DNA of 64,000 bases from Pelecanus crispus (lineage: Eukaryota > Chordata > Aves > Pelecaniformes > Pelecanidae). Position 1 is the stretch's first letter. Every line of letters begins with the position of its first letter. The position numbers and the translations under genes are program-made. A model generated the notes under the pieces. The model was not told the origin of the DNA, made no database searches, and saw only the letters and a program-made list of their open reading frames with translations. The DNA is taken from contig NC_134643.1 in NCBI RefSeq assembly GCF_030463565.1, positions 5,404,001 through 5,468,000 on the forward strand, written 5' to 3'. This document shows positions 23,501-36,420 of this stretch, piece by piece.

Positions 23501-26500
23501 GAAAGTATCAAATCCTCCTTTCAAGCCAAGAAGTTCCCACTACTAGAGAGCAACGCTATGGTCTACTTAAATTTTGTAAACCGTTAATAAGTCACTTGAT
23601 ACCAGCCAGATCAGTTCGCTTACATGGAAAGGGCTCCTATTTCTCCTGGTGGCGTTGACTTTGGCATGTAGAGCAGGGGAGCGTGGAGCTCCAGTGACTG
23701 ATCCTTCTTACACTCGCTTGCACAAGGGTACGGCAGCGCAATGGACTCATCTCAGATTCCTTCGGGAGGTGGTGACAGAGCTCCACCTTAATGAGTTCAT
23801 CGCCCTGCCAGCATTCTTCCCACACCCAGGTGTCCATGTTGGCAAAGCTACGCTCCACCAGCTTGCTGGAAAACTTTTCCCGGGCTTTTAACAGGCTACA
23901 GATCTCGGGGTGCCCGCCCGACTTCTCATTTTACATTGGCCTTGGTTGATGGTCCGGTTGTGTTTACAAGCAGAGCCGAGCGTGCTGGTTTGGTGTTGGG
24001 GAAGGAGGGCGGTGGGGAGATGCAGGGGGACCAGGACAATTGCCAGGGCTCCCACTAGGCCAAGTTTTGTGCAAGTCATCCAGCGTGCGGGTGGGTGGAG
24101 GGAGGAGCCAGTGCCTTAGCCCGTGCCCGAGGCTCCGGTGAGTATTATACGAGCTCTGTTTACCAAAGCCATGCTTAAATGGCTGCAGAGCTGCATCACG
24201 TCTTTGTTTTTCTTCTTGCTTCTGGATCGCATGCACTGGTCATGGAGTTAACGCTTACCAAATAGTATTACTTGGACTTCTGGTATGAATCCAGCCTCGG
24301 ATGCACACGTTGCAAAACAGTTTTGCGTGCACTGAGTGCGCTCTTGGCATTGCCTCCCCCAAGGTACTCCAAATTTCTGCAACGACTTAGTAATTTAGCT
24401 GTTTATCTCCCTTTTGAGTTATCATTATCTGAAATCAGAAGCTGCTGCTTGCAATAGGTCCCTCACTTTTACTTGTCTGACACTGCACATTTCCCCTCTG
24501 TGCAAGACAGGTGCCTGTTGTCATCTGCTGGAGATACACCTTCCACACCTCTGGTGTCCAGGAGCATGGAAGCTGCTGGAGATCAGACCTTAGCATATAG
24601 CAACCACCCCTGCCCTGCTGGCAGCACACTCTACAGCCAGGGAACACAACTGATCACTCTTTATAGGAATTTAAGACATAAGGGGACCTCCTGAGACATC
24701 TAGTCATATTTTGCCATCACGGTGCAACACGTCCCACCGTGCCATTCCTATACTTGCATGCGTTTGGGCAAGGTGGGTGGGATGTCCCCAACAATTGTTG
24801 GGAGAGGGTAATAAAAACAGGAAACTACTTAGTGTGGGTATTAGCTTAATGGCTTAAGGACTCAAGAGCTGTGATAGTTCCCATCAGATGTGCTTGGACA
24901 AATCATGGGGCCAGGCTAGCGTGGCTGACTTTCTGTGAACAAGGACTGATTTGTTTTCTGCTGGCATTACGAACAGCGAAACTGAAGCAGGGCAGTGAAG
25001 TGATTTGTGCCAGGTCAAAGAGCATGTCAGGGGCAAAGCCGAGATGGGAACGGGCACCTCCAAGCTCCCGGCTCCTCTCAACACCAAGCAGACGAGGCTG
25101 GTGCCAGAGCTGTCTGAGGCCAAGGGGGTCAGTATCTGTGGAGAAGAGTCGCCTGATGATACAAGAAGGGAAACTTTCTTCTGCTTTCTAAGCTTCAGGT
25201 CCCTTCTAGCAGCTAATCCCTGCTTTAATAGTGACATCTGTTGCAAAATACATCTTTGAGCCTCCTTCATCTTTGGGTACCTCTACAAATATGTTTCCAG
25301 GAATCTTTATATGAACCTATCACTGCGGGCACTGGCTTACATTGAGGTTTTATCCCAAAAGTGGGTCTCTGCTGCCAAGATGTCCATATAACATACATGC
25401 AAAAGTCTGGAACCCTCTGCAAGGTCCTTCCAAACCAAAGACATGGGGAGATGTCTGTACGTGGGCTCCCCCTGAGGCTGCTTGATGCACCTCCCAAGCA
25501 CAACTGGGATATAATGCAAGGCAAGCTCAGCAAAGCATTTGCAAGAACTGGGCAGGAAGTGGTGATTTTGGATAAAATCAGGTTCATTTCTTCTTGAACC
25601 AAAAGACGCATGTCTGCAGAGACCCCAGTTGCTATGTCACTGATGTATGCGTAGACAGGACTGTGGTCTGGTGAGCAAACTGGAAATGAGTCTCCCAACT
25701 GGTTGCGATAAACTCTATCAGCCAACAGACATCTGAGAAAGGCATTTCCATTTCTGTGGTCCCAGGTCAGGATAATGTGTTTCTAAATCCACACTTGCTT
25801 TTTCTTTAGGTTATTGCACGGCATCTCCGAGTTGAAGTGGTTTAGCTGCCTCCACTGTAATTTTCCACACCTAGCTTCTTTGGATTTCTTTTTTTAAGTT
25901 TCACCTTAACTCTAAATTTATTCAGGGTTGGTTTTGTTCGTATGATAATCACAACATTCTTTTGATACATTTTTTTTTAAGCCTTGATTTACTGAGATTT
26001 GCTTGCAACCTTCGTTCCAGTTTACCATTTTTTGTGCGTGGGGATATTTTAAATGAATATAATTATATTTAATAGCTCTTGCAGGTACTAAAGCATCTTT
26101 TGATTTGAGTCCTAACTTTCGTTATTACCCCCCACACACATACACACCTTTTTAGATAGTCTCTGTTTAACCTATGCCTAGAGATTAATTAAAGTGTCAT
26201 TAAAATGCCTTTAGTACGTTTTGTGTCCTACATGCCTGGAAATATCTTTTTCCCACAGTCAGAATTGTTGTGCTTGTACCAACAATAACTGGCATGTGGC
26301 TTGTTTTGTAGATCACCATGAGATATCACAAACACTCCTAATTAGAAGAAAACACATCCATTTTTTGGATGCCTGTTCAAAGTTTTCTCAGGAAGACCCA
26401 CTAGCTTTTCATTTACATCTCTCCATCACTCTTGGCCGGCTCTGATGCTGGGGCCAAGCGCTCGCTTGGGAGCGTGGGGTGAGTCCCGCATGTCAGACAG

Positions 26501-28619
26501 TTGCGAAATGGAAATTCAGGATCTTCCGGGCCAGGTATGGGGCAGAGTTTCTATCCCATCTACACATTTTCAAGCTTTGAGTGTTTAAATGGGTATAGTA
26601 CAGCCTTGGGTACAAAGTCTGCCTCCTTTTTCAACATTTCTGCTTGGGGAGAACCCAGAGCTGGAGATTAATCTGGTCTTAGAGTGTATATGCCAGGAGT
26701 AGGTTTATCTGCAGCTAAATCCTACAGCTGCCCTTGCAAAAATGGAGCTGGTCACAGAATGGGAATGGATATGCTCTGGCCATTGCTATCGATGACCAGA
26801 GAAACTAAAGAAGGCAAAAAAACCCCCAAAATTGGCTTAATCACCCATTTCTTTCTCGCTGCATTGTTTCCAGACCGGCCGTCTCCTGTGAGCTGGATCG
26901 CTCAACCAGAGCAGCATCGCGTCGGCACCGTTTGCCCTCGGCGCGGCAGCCCCCGTGCACGGTGCTCACGAGGAGCCTCCGGGGTGCGAGACGCTGCGTG
27001 AATGCTGATCGCTATCGCTGCCACGGCAGGAGCGAGCTCTGCCCCGCACACTGGGGCGCTTGGCACCGCCCCGGTGCTGGATGGGAGAGATGCGTGTGAA
27101 GCGGGAGCAGAAATTAGGAGATCTTGGTATTTCGCTGGGCAAGGAGCGGGGCCGGTCCAGGTATTAACATAAATAATTTGGGATGCTATACAAAGCAGGC
27201 TCAGTGCTTTCTCCTCCAGTCTTTTGCACCTCCTTAAGAGGTTTTAAAAAAAACCCCAACAAATAAATATGCATGTGAGCAGCTGGGATAGAAAACCAAA
27301 ACCCAAACTGCACAACCTCCCCAAGGGCCCGTTTCATCTCTGGGTGACACCTTTCTTAAGTGAAAACCAGGACTCTGAGCTCCTTGTTCCCAGCTCCTAA
27401 CGAGCCGAAATGTGAGGTTGGGTCGGGCAGCAGGCTCCCATGCAAAGTCAGCACCAGCCTGGAGGTGCCACAGCTGCTTTCTGGTTTCACCTCCATCAGA
27501 AAAGGAGCTGAGACTCCCAACATCCCAGAGGTTTTCAGCCAGGGGCAAAGCTTGGAGCCCCCCTCATTCCCTTGCTTGGTGGGATGTGCCAGGAAGGTGC
27601 CAACCCGGGGGTCACGGAGGCTTTTAGCATCACCCTGGCGCAGCTCCTGCAGTCTCCTAAAAGACACGAGAAGAATAAAAAAAAAGATGACAGGAGAAGA
27701 ATTAAACAAAAACATGGGAACAAATTACCGACTTCTTGGGGAAGATCATGCTGAAGATAGTGTAATTATAATCCCTTTCAAGAGCTGAGAGGTTTGGGCT
27801 GTTTCATGGCCTGACTTCTGAACCTTGACAGGTTTTGCAGCCATAGGCTTTGGAGAGCCTCTGCTGAGCAACTCTCCCCCTGCTGGTAATTTGTCCCGGG
27901 CTTAACGTGAGCCTTGGCCTTGCAGGCTGGCGCATCGGTGGGGCGACCCTTGGGACATCACCAGGGAGCACCGTGGGCAGACCCCGTGGCCCCTCTTCTT
28001 CTCCCATGACTCAAGGCCAGGGCGACCACATCGCCTCTCAATAACAATTCCGTCTGTTGTAAGAGGGCTGACAGCGACCCACCTTGCAATTAGCAGGTTG
28101 TTTGGGGAGAAATGCTAATAAGCACCCTGACGAAGGCGAACCAGGGAGGGAGGCGGACGCTGCCTTGACTCAGCGTCCTCCTGGGGTGGAGGGAGAAGGA
28201 TGCTCCGGATCTGCTGGACATGATTTTGCGACATCGCCTTGCTCACCCTCCATTTCCAAAGACTCTTGGGGCATCCCATCCTGGATGAGCTGGTGAAGAG
28301 CCCTGGAGAAAAGGTCCTGGGGCTGTCTAATGCCACCCTCTCCCCATGAATTTTTGCAGCCTCTCTGCCTCGCTGCTGCCACAAACAGCTTATTGCCAAC
28401 ATCCTTTTCATCCCTCGCTTTTCTGGTGGGCACCACTTTGCAGGAGTGCTGGAAAAGCCTTAGTAGACCACTGTCAGTTCAGAAACAAGGGGTCACTGCC
28501 CCGAAAAAATCCCAGGTCTTCACTCCCGTAGCCTTCAACCCCTCCATCCCCCCTCACAGGTCAGCGCCATGGGTTATAATTTGTGCTACAGTAGCTCCAA
28601 TCAGGACCTGGGGTATTAT
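20599..28619. other. Intergenic DNA, no gene recognised
   Basis: Eight kilobases of moderately AT-rich sequence carry only short, frame-independent ORFs. The single repeat I can name is a minus-strand MIR-like fragment at 24971-25075. A minus-strand ORF of 152 codons (25725 to 25267) is longer than its neighbours but matches nothing I know. A GC-richer patch lies at 26860-27080. I see no RNA gene or promoter I would defend. Confidence 0.65.
24971..25075 (-). repeat. MIR-like SINE fragment
   Basis: The + strand reads 'cgaaactgaagcagggcag', then 'tgaagtgatttgtgccaggt' and 'aaagccgagatgggaac'. This follows the reverse-complement MIR core (gaaactgaggcacagag / gttaagtgacttgcccaaggt / cagagccgggattcgaac). 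It is the best-preserved of the MIR-like pieces in the window. Confidence 0.65.
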
Positions 28620-28830
28620 TTATCGCATTTAGTACCTGCCATCAGTCATGAAAACTTAACAAAGACCCTATTGGGTTTATCTATAGGCAGCTAAACAAAC
28701 GTATCTTGCTCTCCCGTTATCTTCTTGTTAACAAAACACTATCAGGATGTTCTAAACATCAGCATTTACTGCACAAGAGCCCTTTATCTGGCATGATATA
28801 TAGAGAGCCCATCAATTAGTGCAGGGGGCT
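28620..28830. promoter_or_regulatory. Candidate distal enhancer (FOX/GATA/HNF1-like site cluster)
   Basis: A compact AT-rich island contains TAAACAAAC (28692-28700, forkhead-like), TTATCT at 28717-28722 and 28784-28789 (reverse WGATAR, GATA-like) and GTTAAC (28727-28732). It has no repeat signature and few homopolymers, unlike its surroundings. This is the look of a conserved non-coding element. It is inference from motif density only. Confidence 0.3.
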
Positions 28831-31800
28831 TGGAAATACCTGCCACGCTTCGCTCAAAAGTCCCAGCACCATCCCAGGGCTGCATCACAAGCAAATGTCC
28901 CTGTGCATTTCCCGGCCTCGAGCATCCCTGTGTGAGCTGGGAGAGCTTGTTATGAGCAGAAGTCGTGATAAATATATTTTTTCCACTCTTTTTTTTAATA
29001 TCAAGCCAAGCAGGCTGGAGACTTTCCATGGAAGGAGCAGTGCAAGAGCAGCCAGGGTGCTGGATGGTGCAGGGGATGGGGAAAAGGGAAATGGGCTTTT
29101 ATTCAGAAAGGCTGGACGTGGTTTGGGAATACACTGAAAAGTGGCATGGGACAGTCCTTCCTCCTGACAGCAAGACCTTGTCTGCAGGATCAGTCCCTCC
29201 TGGGTCCCCTCACCATAATGTCGCACTCGCAGAGCAAGCCTTGCTCTTGCTCCCCATCAGCTCAGAGGGGTGGGCATGGCAGGTCTTGGACACCAGCCAG
29301 CGAGGATCCAGGGCAGCTGCTTCCTTCAAACACCTCTGATAAATCACCACCTCAGCAGAGGAGCCTCTTCACCCACACCATAAACCACGCTCCTGTGTGT
29401 CAGCCGGACCGATGGTGTTTCACCCTCCTCCGCGATGGTTGCATCGCAGTGGGAAAGTGATTCTTCAGATAAATGACAGATTGGGAGGATTAACCCCAAC
29501 TCCTGTTTGCCTCCAATTATTTGAATATCTTGCAAAACAGAAACTTCATAAACAAGCACACAGCCTGGTTTGGAAACTGCTGTGGCTGTCTCCAGGTGAC
29601 GGTTTGCTCCTGGGAGATGTTTTCCTCTAGGTGGATCTCCAAGCCCAGGGCTTCATGCACTGGGAGAGGGTGGGCTCATGTGGACTTCCCAGACATTTCA
29701 GTGGCTCCATGTATCCAAGAGAAGCAGCCGAATGTTTAAAGGTTGTTACTTTTTTTTTTTTTAATTCCCAAACTAAAAATAAAGGGAGAAACAATGGGAA
29801 AGCTGGGGCTGGGCTGACCTCTGCCTGGCTTTGAAGAGGCAGCATCAAAAATTTTTAAAATATAGGTGATAAAACCAGTGAAGCCAGTGACGGGAGTCAG
29901 AGAGGGCAGATGGGATCAGAGCTTTGGGCCAGGCCAGTGCAATTAGGAGCGTGTTTTGCACCAAGCTGACCAGAACACTGTAGGAGGGAGGCCAGAGAGA
30001 TGCAGCAATATGGAGAGATAAGATCCTGGAGCAGTGCTGGAGCTGTCTGGACAGAGAAGAGTAGGAGGCACCATAGAAATTTCCTGGAAGCTTATCACCG
30101 TGGGCCATCTTCTCCTCCTGTTTCACATCCGCGGCAGACCTGATGCCGCAGGACTGTCCGAGCAGCCGCCCAGCCCTCGCCCGTCCCCGCTGCCATCAGG
30201 CACCGCAGCTGCAAGACCCATCGCAGCAGGGTGGGGGTCTTTGTCCTGACGTGGTTGGAAATTTAGACCTCCAGAGACGTTTAGCTGCCTTAAAACAGAT
30301 TCAGAAAGAGGTGATAAATACCTTCAGGCTACGGACTCATGATCCCGGGCACTGAGAGGTGGTGGGGCTGGTGGCCAGCAGATACTGCGTGTGGACATTG
30401 GGGTTGGCTTCAGTGCTAAATTCACGAATCCGCCAAAACACATTTGAGCGTTTATCTGCACCGTTCCCAGTGGGAAAGGGCTGCTCGCTAAAAGCCAGCC
30501 CAAAGCGACGCATCACATTCGGTCTCCAGAGGCGAAGGATGGGGCTGAAATAAAATCCACCAGTGTGGCCCCATATGGGCAAAGCCTCGCTGGTGGGGAG
30601 GGAGCACCTCAGGTTAGCAGGGACCCTTTCCAGCAGCACATTAACCCGTTGTCCTCTTACAGCCGGAGCTGGCTTTTGACACCCTTAAACCAGCTCCTAA
30701 CACCACAAGAAGGACCCCCTACAACTTACACCCAGAGCCAGGAAGCCCAGGTAAGGAGCCAAGTAGAAATTGGACTTAAAAAGAAAATCACTGCGGCGAG
30801 GGGGTGGTCATTGCCGATGGTTAATTAGTTATTCGTGTTTGGGAGGTGCTTGGTTTTGCAGGGCGAATCTCCATGTGGGTTTTACATTCAGATATGCACC
30901 TCACACCGCTCTCATATCGTTGCTGTTGGCTGTTTTTTCCTTCAACTGCTATTAAAGTTACTATTTGATAGGAGAACAAAAGACAAATAGGAATCATTGG
31001 TGCAAAACCTTGCCATCTAAGCGTGATCTTTCTGGACCAGGAACTCTAAGCCCCTGATCTGTGTGATATATAGTTTAGGTACAATAATATCTGCTACAGT
31101 TATTATTACCTATATTACAAAGATCTCCAAAAAAAAAAAAAAGCGGGGGGGGGGGAGAGAGATTGCACACGTGCCGGCTAGTTTCTCTGTTAGGGGGAGG
31201 GGAAAAAAAAAAGAATAAAAGTTTAATAAACGTGTGCTGTGTTGTGGATGACTTTGTGGCGACCTTTGTTGCAAATGGCCTATGCATGCGGAATAATGGT
31301 CTCCGTGCAGAGAGGGAAATGGCTTAGTGCTATCATCGTTGCCTCGGTAACCATCAGAGTCTCCATCTAGCAGAGAGAAATGAGTTATGAAAAGGCTTGA
31401 GTGAAGAAGGGATTAACACATGATCCCAGGGACAGCATGTCAATCAAAATCAGCGGAGAAATTACACTGCTCTATTTGAGAATGTCTCCGGAAACGCAAC
31501 CTTAGTGGGTGTATGTATGTGGGTGTATGCAGGCATGATGGAGAGACGTATAGCTCTGAGCTTCCTATGGAATATATATATTTTTTTACATATATATATA
31601 GCGCAAGGTATCTGCCAGCACTGGTGTGCACACGCACAAGCACCCCCTGCACACACGCTACCTATATATTCACGTCCAAACACACGCATGAAGCATCTCT
31701 CCGTAGGGACACACCTTAGCAATGCCTGTACGATGCGCGGCCCGGTGCTCGCTGGGCTCCGTGCTACCCCGAGCAACCGAGCAAATGAAAACCACTGGCA

Positions 31801-32840
31801 TAAAAAAAAAAAAAAATTAAAAGAATCCAAAATGCATATTTGATCCTGAAATTTGCTCGTCCTCTCTCCCATCCTCACCAGCCTTGGTTGAAGTGCCCCT
31901 GATGGCATCCTCGTTCCTGCAGGACAGCCCAGGGGCTCAGCCCCCTGAAGTCCTTCGTGCACCTCCAAAAGGGAGAGCAGAAGGAATTGGTTCCTCTCTA
32001 ACATGCTCAAAATGCAAAAGCTGGGGCGATATGGAGGTGACGCCTTTAGACTGAGGGCCTCGGTGGCTTCACCTGAATATCGGTGGCTTCACCTGAGTAT
32101 CTTCTGTCAGCGCCGCACTCTGGGCCCTTCAACTTGTAGGTCAAGGGCATGGGAACTGAACCCACGATTAACTCCCTCTTGGCTTTAGCTATTGCAAACT
32201 CTCTGGTAGTTACAACCCCCGGCGCTGCTCAGCCGTGTGTGGCTGTGCACACATTTCCTATGGCGATTGTTTGCCTTGATTCAGCTGACGAGCTTTACAT
32301 TACCTGGGACCAGAGTGAGTTTTCTGCTGAAGTCGGGAGCAAAATGGGATTGCCGGGAAGGGAGGGCTTGTGCGGCTTCGTAGCTGAGGAGTGTGGCTGG
32401 AAAAGGCCTCGAGTATTTGTTCTGTTCAGTGGCCGCTTCAGTAATAGAAAACTTTCTCTTCCAGGAAATTCTCTCTCTCTTTTATTTTTTTTTTTCAAGC
32501 AGATGATTATTACAGGGAAAGTAAAATTTCTCTGCCTGTCTTCGCTGCCTGCTGAGCTGCCCCGCCGGCCCCCACGCCGGGCAGTGCAAGAGCACTCGCG
32601 GGGGGGATTTGCCCCCTGAAAACATTGCTGGATCGCCCAGCCCTCCACAGCCCGAGGTTCTCCCTGTGCTCATCGCCCAGCACACCCCACTCACACCCAC
32701 CCGTCAACACAGCGCGGGCCCCTTGCACCCATGGCCCTGCACCCCTGCACGAGCCCCGTGCACGGCTCATCCTACACCCGCAGCCGATTCACCCCTTGCG
32801 CTGCAGCTACGGGCACAGTTGCTTTACAACCACCCCTATA
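28831..32840. other. Intergenic DNA at the transition to GC-rich sequence
   Basis: Non-coding sequence. GC content and homopolymer density rise from about 31 kb. A-runs (31128-31142, 31204-31212, 31802-31816), short AT dinucleotide runs (31571-31601) and a 20-base tandem duplication (32061-32100) are present. No gene or RNA gene is recognised. Confidence 0.6.
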
Positions 32841-33043
32841 TAGAATCATAGAATCGTTTAGGTTGGAAAAGACCTTTAAGATCATCCAGTCCAACCATTA
32901 ACCTACACTACCAAGTCCACGCTAAACCAGTCAAGGGTAGACTAGACTAAACCATGTCCCCAAGTGCCACATCTACCCGATTTTTTGGCACTTCCAGGGA
33001 TGGGGACTCCAGCACCTCCCCGGGCAGCCTGTTCCAATATTCC
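32841..33043 (-). mobile_element. CR1 LINE 3' end, minus strand
   Basis: The inverted terminus (tagaatcatagaatcgttta) is followed by the same 3'UTR as the copies at 12462 and 20233 ('ggttggaaaagacctttaag', 'ccaaccattaacctacacta'). Homology then runs into the coding end near 'cttccagggatggggactcc', where it stops. About 200 bases remain. Confidence 0.93.
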
Positions 33044-34800
33044 ATACGTGCACCAGCTCTTCACCTGCCCCCATCTTGCCATACCCCCGTCACCACAGGC
33101 AAACGCTTCCATACACCCCGCTCTCCTCCTAAAGCACAGACACATGTGACATCTCCCTAACCCCCCTTACAGCCCTCGTGCCAAAACACACGTGCCCCGC
33201 GTCACCGCCAGGACCACAAACCCACACCCCGGTACTCAGCCCTCCCGGCCAGCCCTGCCCTCACGCACCCTTTGCACAAACGCACCTTCTCGGGTGCACC
33301 TTTGGGGTTTTCCCCTGCGCACGAACGCCGTGCGGCCCCTCCACCCACACGCTACAAAATCCCTCCACATCTTCAAACCGCTACGGCCGCACCCACTCAT
33401 CCGGGGTGCACCCACCCGCACCCTCCAGCCTCCCATATAAAACACCCGGGATCAAACACACACAAGCCCAAAAGTAGATGCCATCCAAATACACGCATTG
33501 TGCAAATGCTCCCAGACACCCCCCCGCGATGGACAGGGACACCCCCAGCCCGGCCAGGGCCACCAGCAAACCCTCCACCAAGGGTTTCCATAGCCCTCTG
33601 CCACCATGAAACCCTTGGCCCTGGCTTTTTGGGGCTCTCCAAGCCCCGCGTCTCTCCCCATGCCCCATCCTCTTCCTTCCCTCTTCCTTGCTTTCCTTTC
33701 TCTCGGGTTTATTTCCCCTCGGCTCCCACTCCTTCCCCCGCTTCCTTCCCTCCCCCCCGCCACGTCCCCAGCCTCCCACACAAGTTTAAAGCCATCAGCC
33801 CAGCCAACGGTTAACCAAATCGCCTTGACCTCTCTGCTATTTGATATTTGCCTCCTTGACACTCATTTAGGAGCGCGCAGCGGTAAAGCAGACATTGGAC
33901 AAGTCCAGCCTGAAACCAAAGCCCTATGAAAGGAGGAGAGAGATCAGAAGAACCTGATAGCTAGGAACTTGTTCTCTCCAAAGGCTTTCTGGACATTTTA
34001 GCCTGGATCAGGGGTCCGTGGAGCGCCAGTTCGTCGCCAAGCAGGGTGTAAACGTTAAATGTTAGCTATTTGTTCCAGAGATTGGCATGAAGATCGAGTC
34101 TTTCTGCCTCCTCTCCCCCCCTAGCCCCCCTCCCACAGTCTCTCCAGCCCGTCCAGAGGCTCACAGACACTCATTCATTAGCGGTTTAATAACCCTCCCG
34201 ACGTGATAACATCCTTTACTCCCGGCTCTGCGAGCGGAGGTGACCCTGGGGGGGTGGGGGGGGGCTGCTCACTCGAGATGCCCCGGAGGGGGGGAGGGGC
34301 TCGGGGGTACGGGGCAGCCGGCACAGCCTGCTCCCGATGCAATTGCCAGGTGAAGAAAAGCATCTTGCCCCCACCACTACAAAAAAATAATAATAATAAT
34401 AAAAAAAAATCAAAATAACTCAAAAAACCCCAAAACTTTGGTGCTTCAGTCCCCAGTCCCTAAAACTCCGCGGGGCACCCCCCCCCACCCCCCGCCGAGG
34501 TCCCCAAGCCCGGAGGGGGGGACAGGGACACCCACGCTGTCCCCCCAGACCCCCGGCTCCCTTCTCGAGTGATGCAGAGATGCCGGCGGTGCCTCCCCTG
34601 ATCAAGCCCTGTATTATTTTAAATGGCTCTAATTTCAGCATTTATCGCATTTGCCCCGTAACTGCGGATTCAGGCATCTGAAGCAACCTTTCGAAACTCT
34701 GATTAGTTCAGCTTCGTTCAGTGCCTTTTCCTCCCTCTCCTTTCTCTCCAGGTTTTTTTTTTTTTTCTTCCCCCTCTCCCTCCCTTTCTGCGCGACTTTC
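33044..34800. other. C-rich intergenic stretch
   Basis: The + strand at 33050-33780 is strongly C-rich and poor in stops. This produces long antiparallel ORFs of biased composition (Pro/His/Thr on one strand, Gly/Arg/Trp on the other) that look like compositional artefacts. From 33830 the sequence becomes mixed, with G- and C-runs at 34248-34262 and 34480-34495. No gene is recognised. Confidence 0.6.
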
Positions 34801-35095
34801 ATGCGCTGCAGATAAGATATAAAATACTCTATCGGGATACTGTAATATTAAAGATCAAAAGTGGCATCAATTGAAGACCAAACGCACGGAAAACAAAGGG
34901 GAAGGCTGGGAGATGTTCATCAGCTAATTACAACTGCAAATATTATGCAAATTTATCTTGGCACAGAAATGGAGAAAGCGAGTTTAAGTGCGGAGATAAT
35001 GCTGGAATATTGAATGTTCAGCTGAGGGTGGGACGAGGTCCAATAAATTCATCTGAGGGAGAACCGGTATTATATATATGTATATTCCTATCAAA
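34801..35095. promoter_or_regulatory. Candidate enhancer upstream of GATA3 (GATA, octamer and homeobox sites)
   Basis: An AT-rich, repeat-free island in GC-rich surroundings holds AGATAA at 34810-34815 and 34994-34999 and a TAATTA homeobox core at 34925-34930. A POU octamer ATGCAAAT at 34945-34952 abuts a reverse GATA site TTATCT (34953-34958). The density of GATA sites would suit autoregulation by GATA factors. Function is inferred from motifs and from the location about 15 kb upstream of GATA3. Confidence 0.4.
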
Positions 35096-35569
35096 TCATC
35101 TACACTTCAAATTGGGGGGATCAAAAATTGCGGTTATAATTGATACTTGAAATTCCTTGACAAATATTGCACGGAGCATATGGTGGAGGAAGAGTAGGGA
35201 AGCAGAGATTCCCGCTTGGATGGGATTTGTGAAACCCCGCATATAAAATGATGAACCTATAGCAGGGAGCCGGGCATGTGCAACACGCACACGGGGCGCG
35301 GGGGGGGGGGGGTCCCCCACTCAAGACCCCAGGTGGGAGCCTTCCCCTTTAGGCAAAAGGGGGGAAAACAAGTTATTTTTCAACCTCATTTCAGAAGCGT
35401 CTGCCGCTTCCTGGAAAAAAAGGACCGTGCTGGACCTGGTTAATGATTAAACACCGTCCCTGTGCCGTGAGAGCCAAGGAGGGATGAGAGGGAGCCAGGG
35501 AAACTTAAACCAAGTCAGGATAGGGCTGCCAGCACCTGTCCCCGGAAATTTTAGCATCAGGAGTGCCTG

Positions 35570-35672
35570 TACACAAAGAAAAAAAAAAAGAAAAAAAAAA
35601 GGAAAAAAAAAAGGAAAAAAAATTAAAAAGAGGAAAGAAAGAAAGAAAGGACAAAAAAAAAAAAAAAAAAGG
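35570..35672. repeat. Purine-rich low-complexity tract (A-runs with G)
   Basis: About 100 bases consist almost only of A and G on the + strand, with A-runs up to 18. This is low-complexity sequence, and the lysine-rich ORFs seen here are artefacts of it. Confidence 0.9.
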
Positions 35673-36189
35673 CTTGGCGCAGCAAATTAACCACGAAGAG
35701 GATTTTAGGCACCATTTTCTCTCCGGTGCTGTCCAAGAAATTAGGAAGCGGGGATGCTCTAACGCGGGTGCGGAGCATCCCCCAGCCCCTCGGCAGCGTT
35801 TTTGGGGGGTGGGTTGAGCCGTTATCGGATTTGACCCACGCCGTGGTTCAGTCGAGATGAACTTTTGGGCTGAGTTGTTATTGCTATGGGAATCCCCCCC
35901 CAACCCACCCCTTGGAAGGGAGTAAAGGGGGTTATTCGCCGCAGAAAATGTTTGAAATGCATCTTTTCCCTGCGCAGGTGAGGAGGCAGACACCGGCTGC
36001 TTCTTCCCTTCAAGGATTCAAACGAATAGATTTAAATCCAGCAAAATATCAGCAGATCTTCCCCTCCTCAGGCACAGGAATATCAATAATTTCAGGTGAA
36101 TGCCCCCCACCCCCTTTTCATTTCTGCAGCCAGAAACACAGAGCAGAGTTCATTTGCATACAAAGCAACCCGCGGAGTTTCTCCAGTTT

Positions 36190-36200
36190 ATGAGAAATGC

Positions 36201-36233
<33 letters not shown>

Positions 36234-36420
36234 AAGGAGGCAGAGACACAGGGAGAGAGAGGGGAGAGACTCCTAGCAGAAATCTTATCGATTTTTTGCT
36301 ATGCATGTATTTATTTGGCAACGGGGCGGGGAGAAAAATTGAACATTATTGGCAGCCCTCCCTTCAAAAAAAAAAAAAAAAAGGGGGGGGGTGTAAAAAA
36401 AAAAAAGAGAGAGATGCAAA
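36190..36420. repeat. Homopolymer cluster (T-run, A-runs, G-run)
   Basis: The T-run and A-run at about 36200-36236 form a perfect dA/dT hairpin-prone junction. A second A-run (36366-36382) runs into G8 and another A-run (36397-36407). Assembly lengths here should be treated with care. Confidence 0.85.

Noticed and set aside
33272..33862. Overlapping 130-180-codon ORFs on both strands
   Set aside because: The region is C-rich on one strand and so lacks stops. The products are Pro/Thr/His- or Gly/Arg/Trp-rich with no domain.
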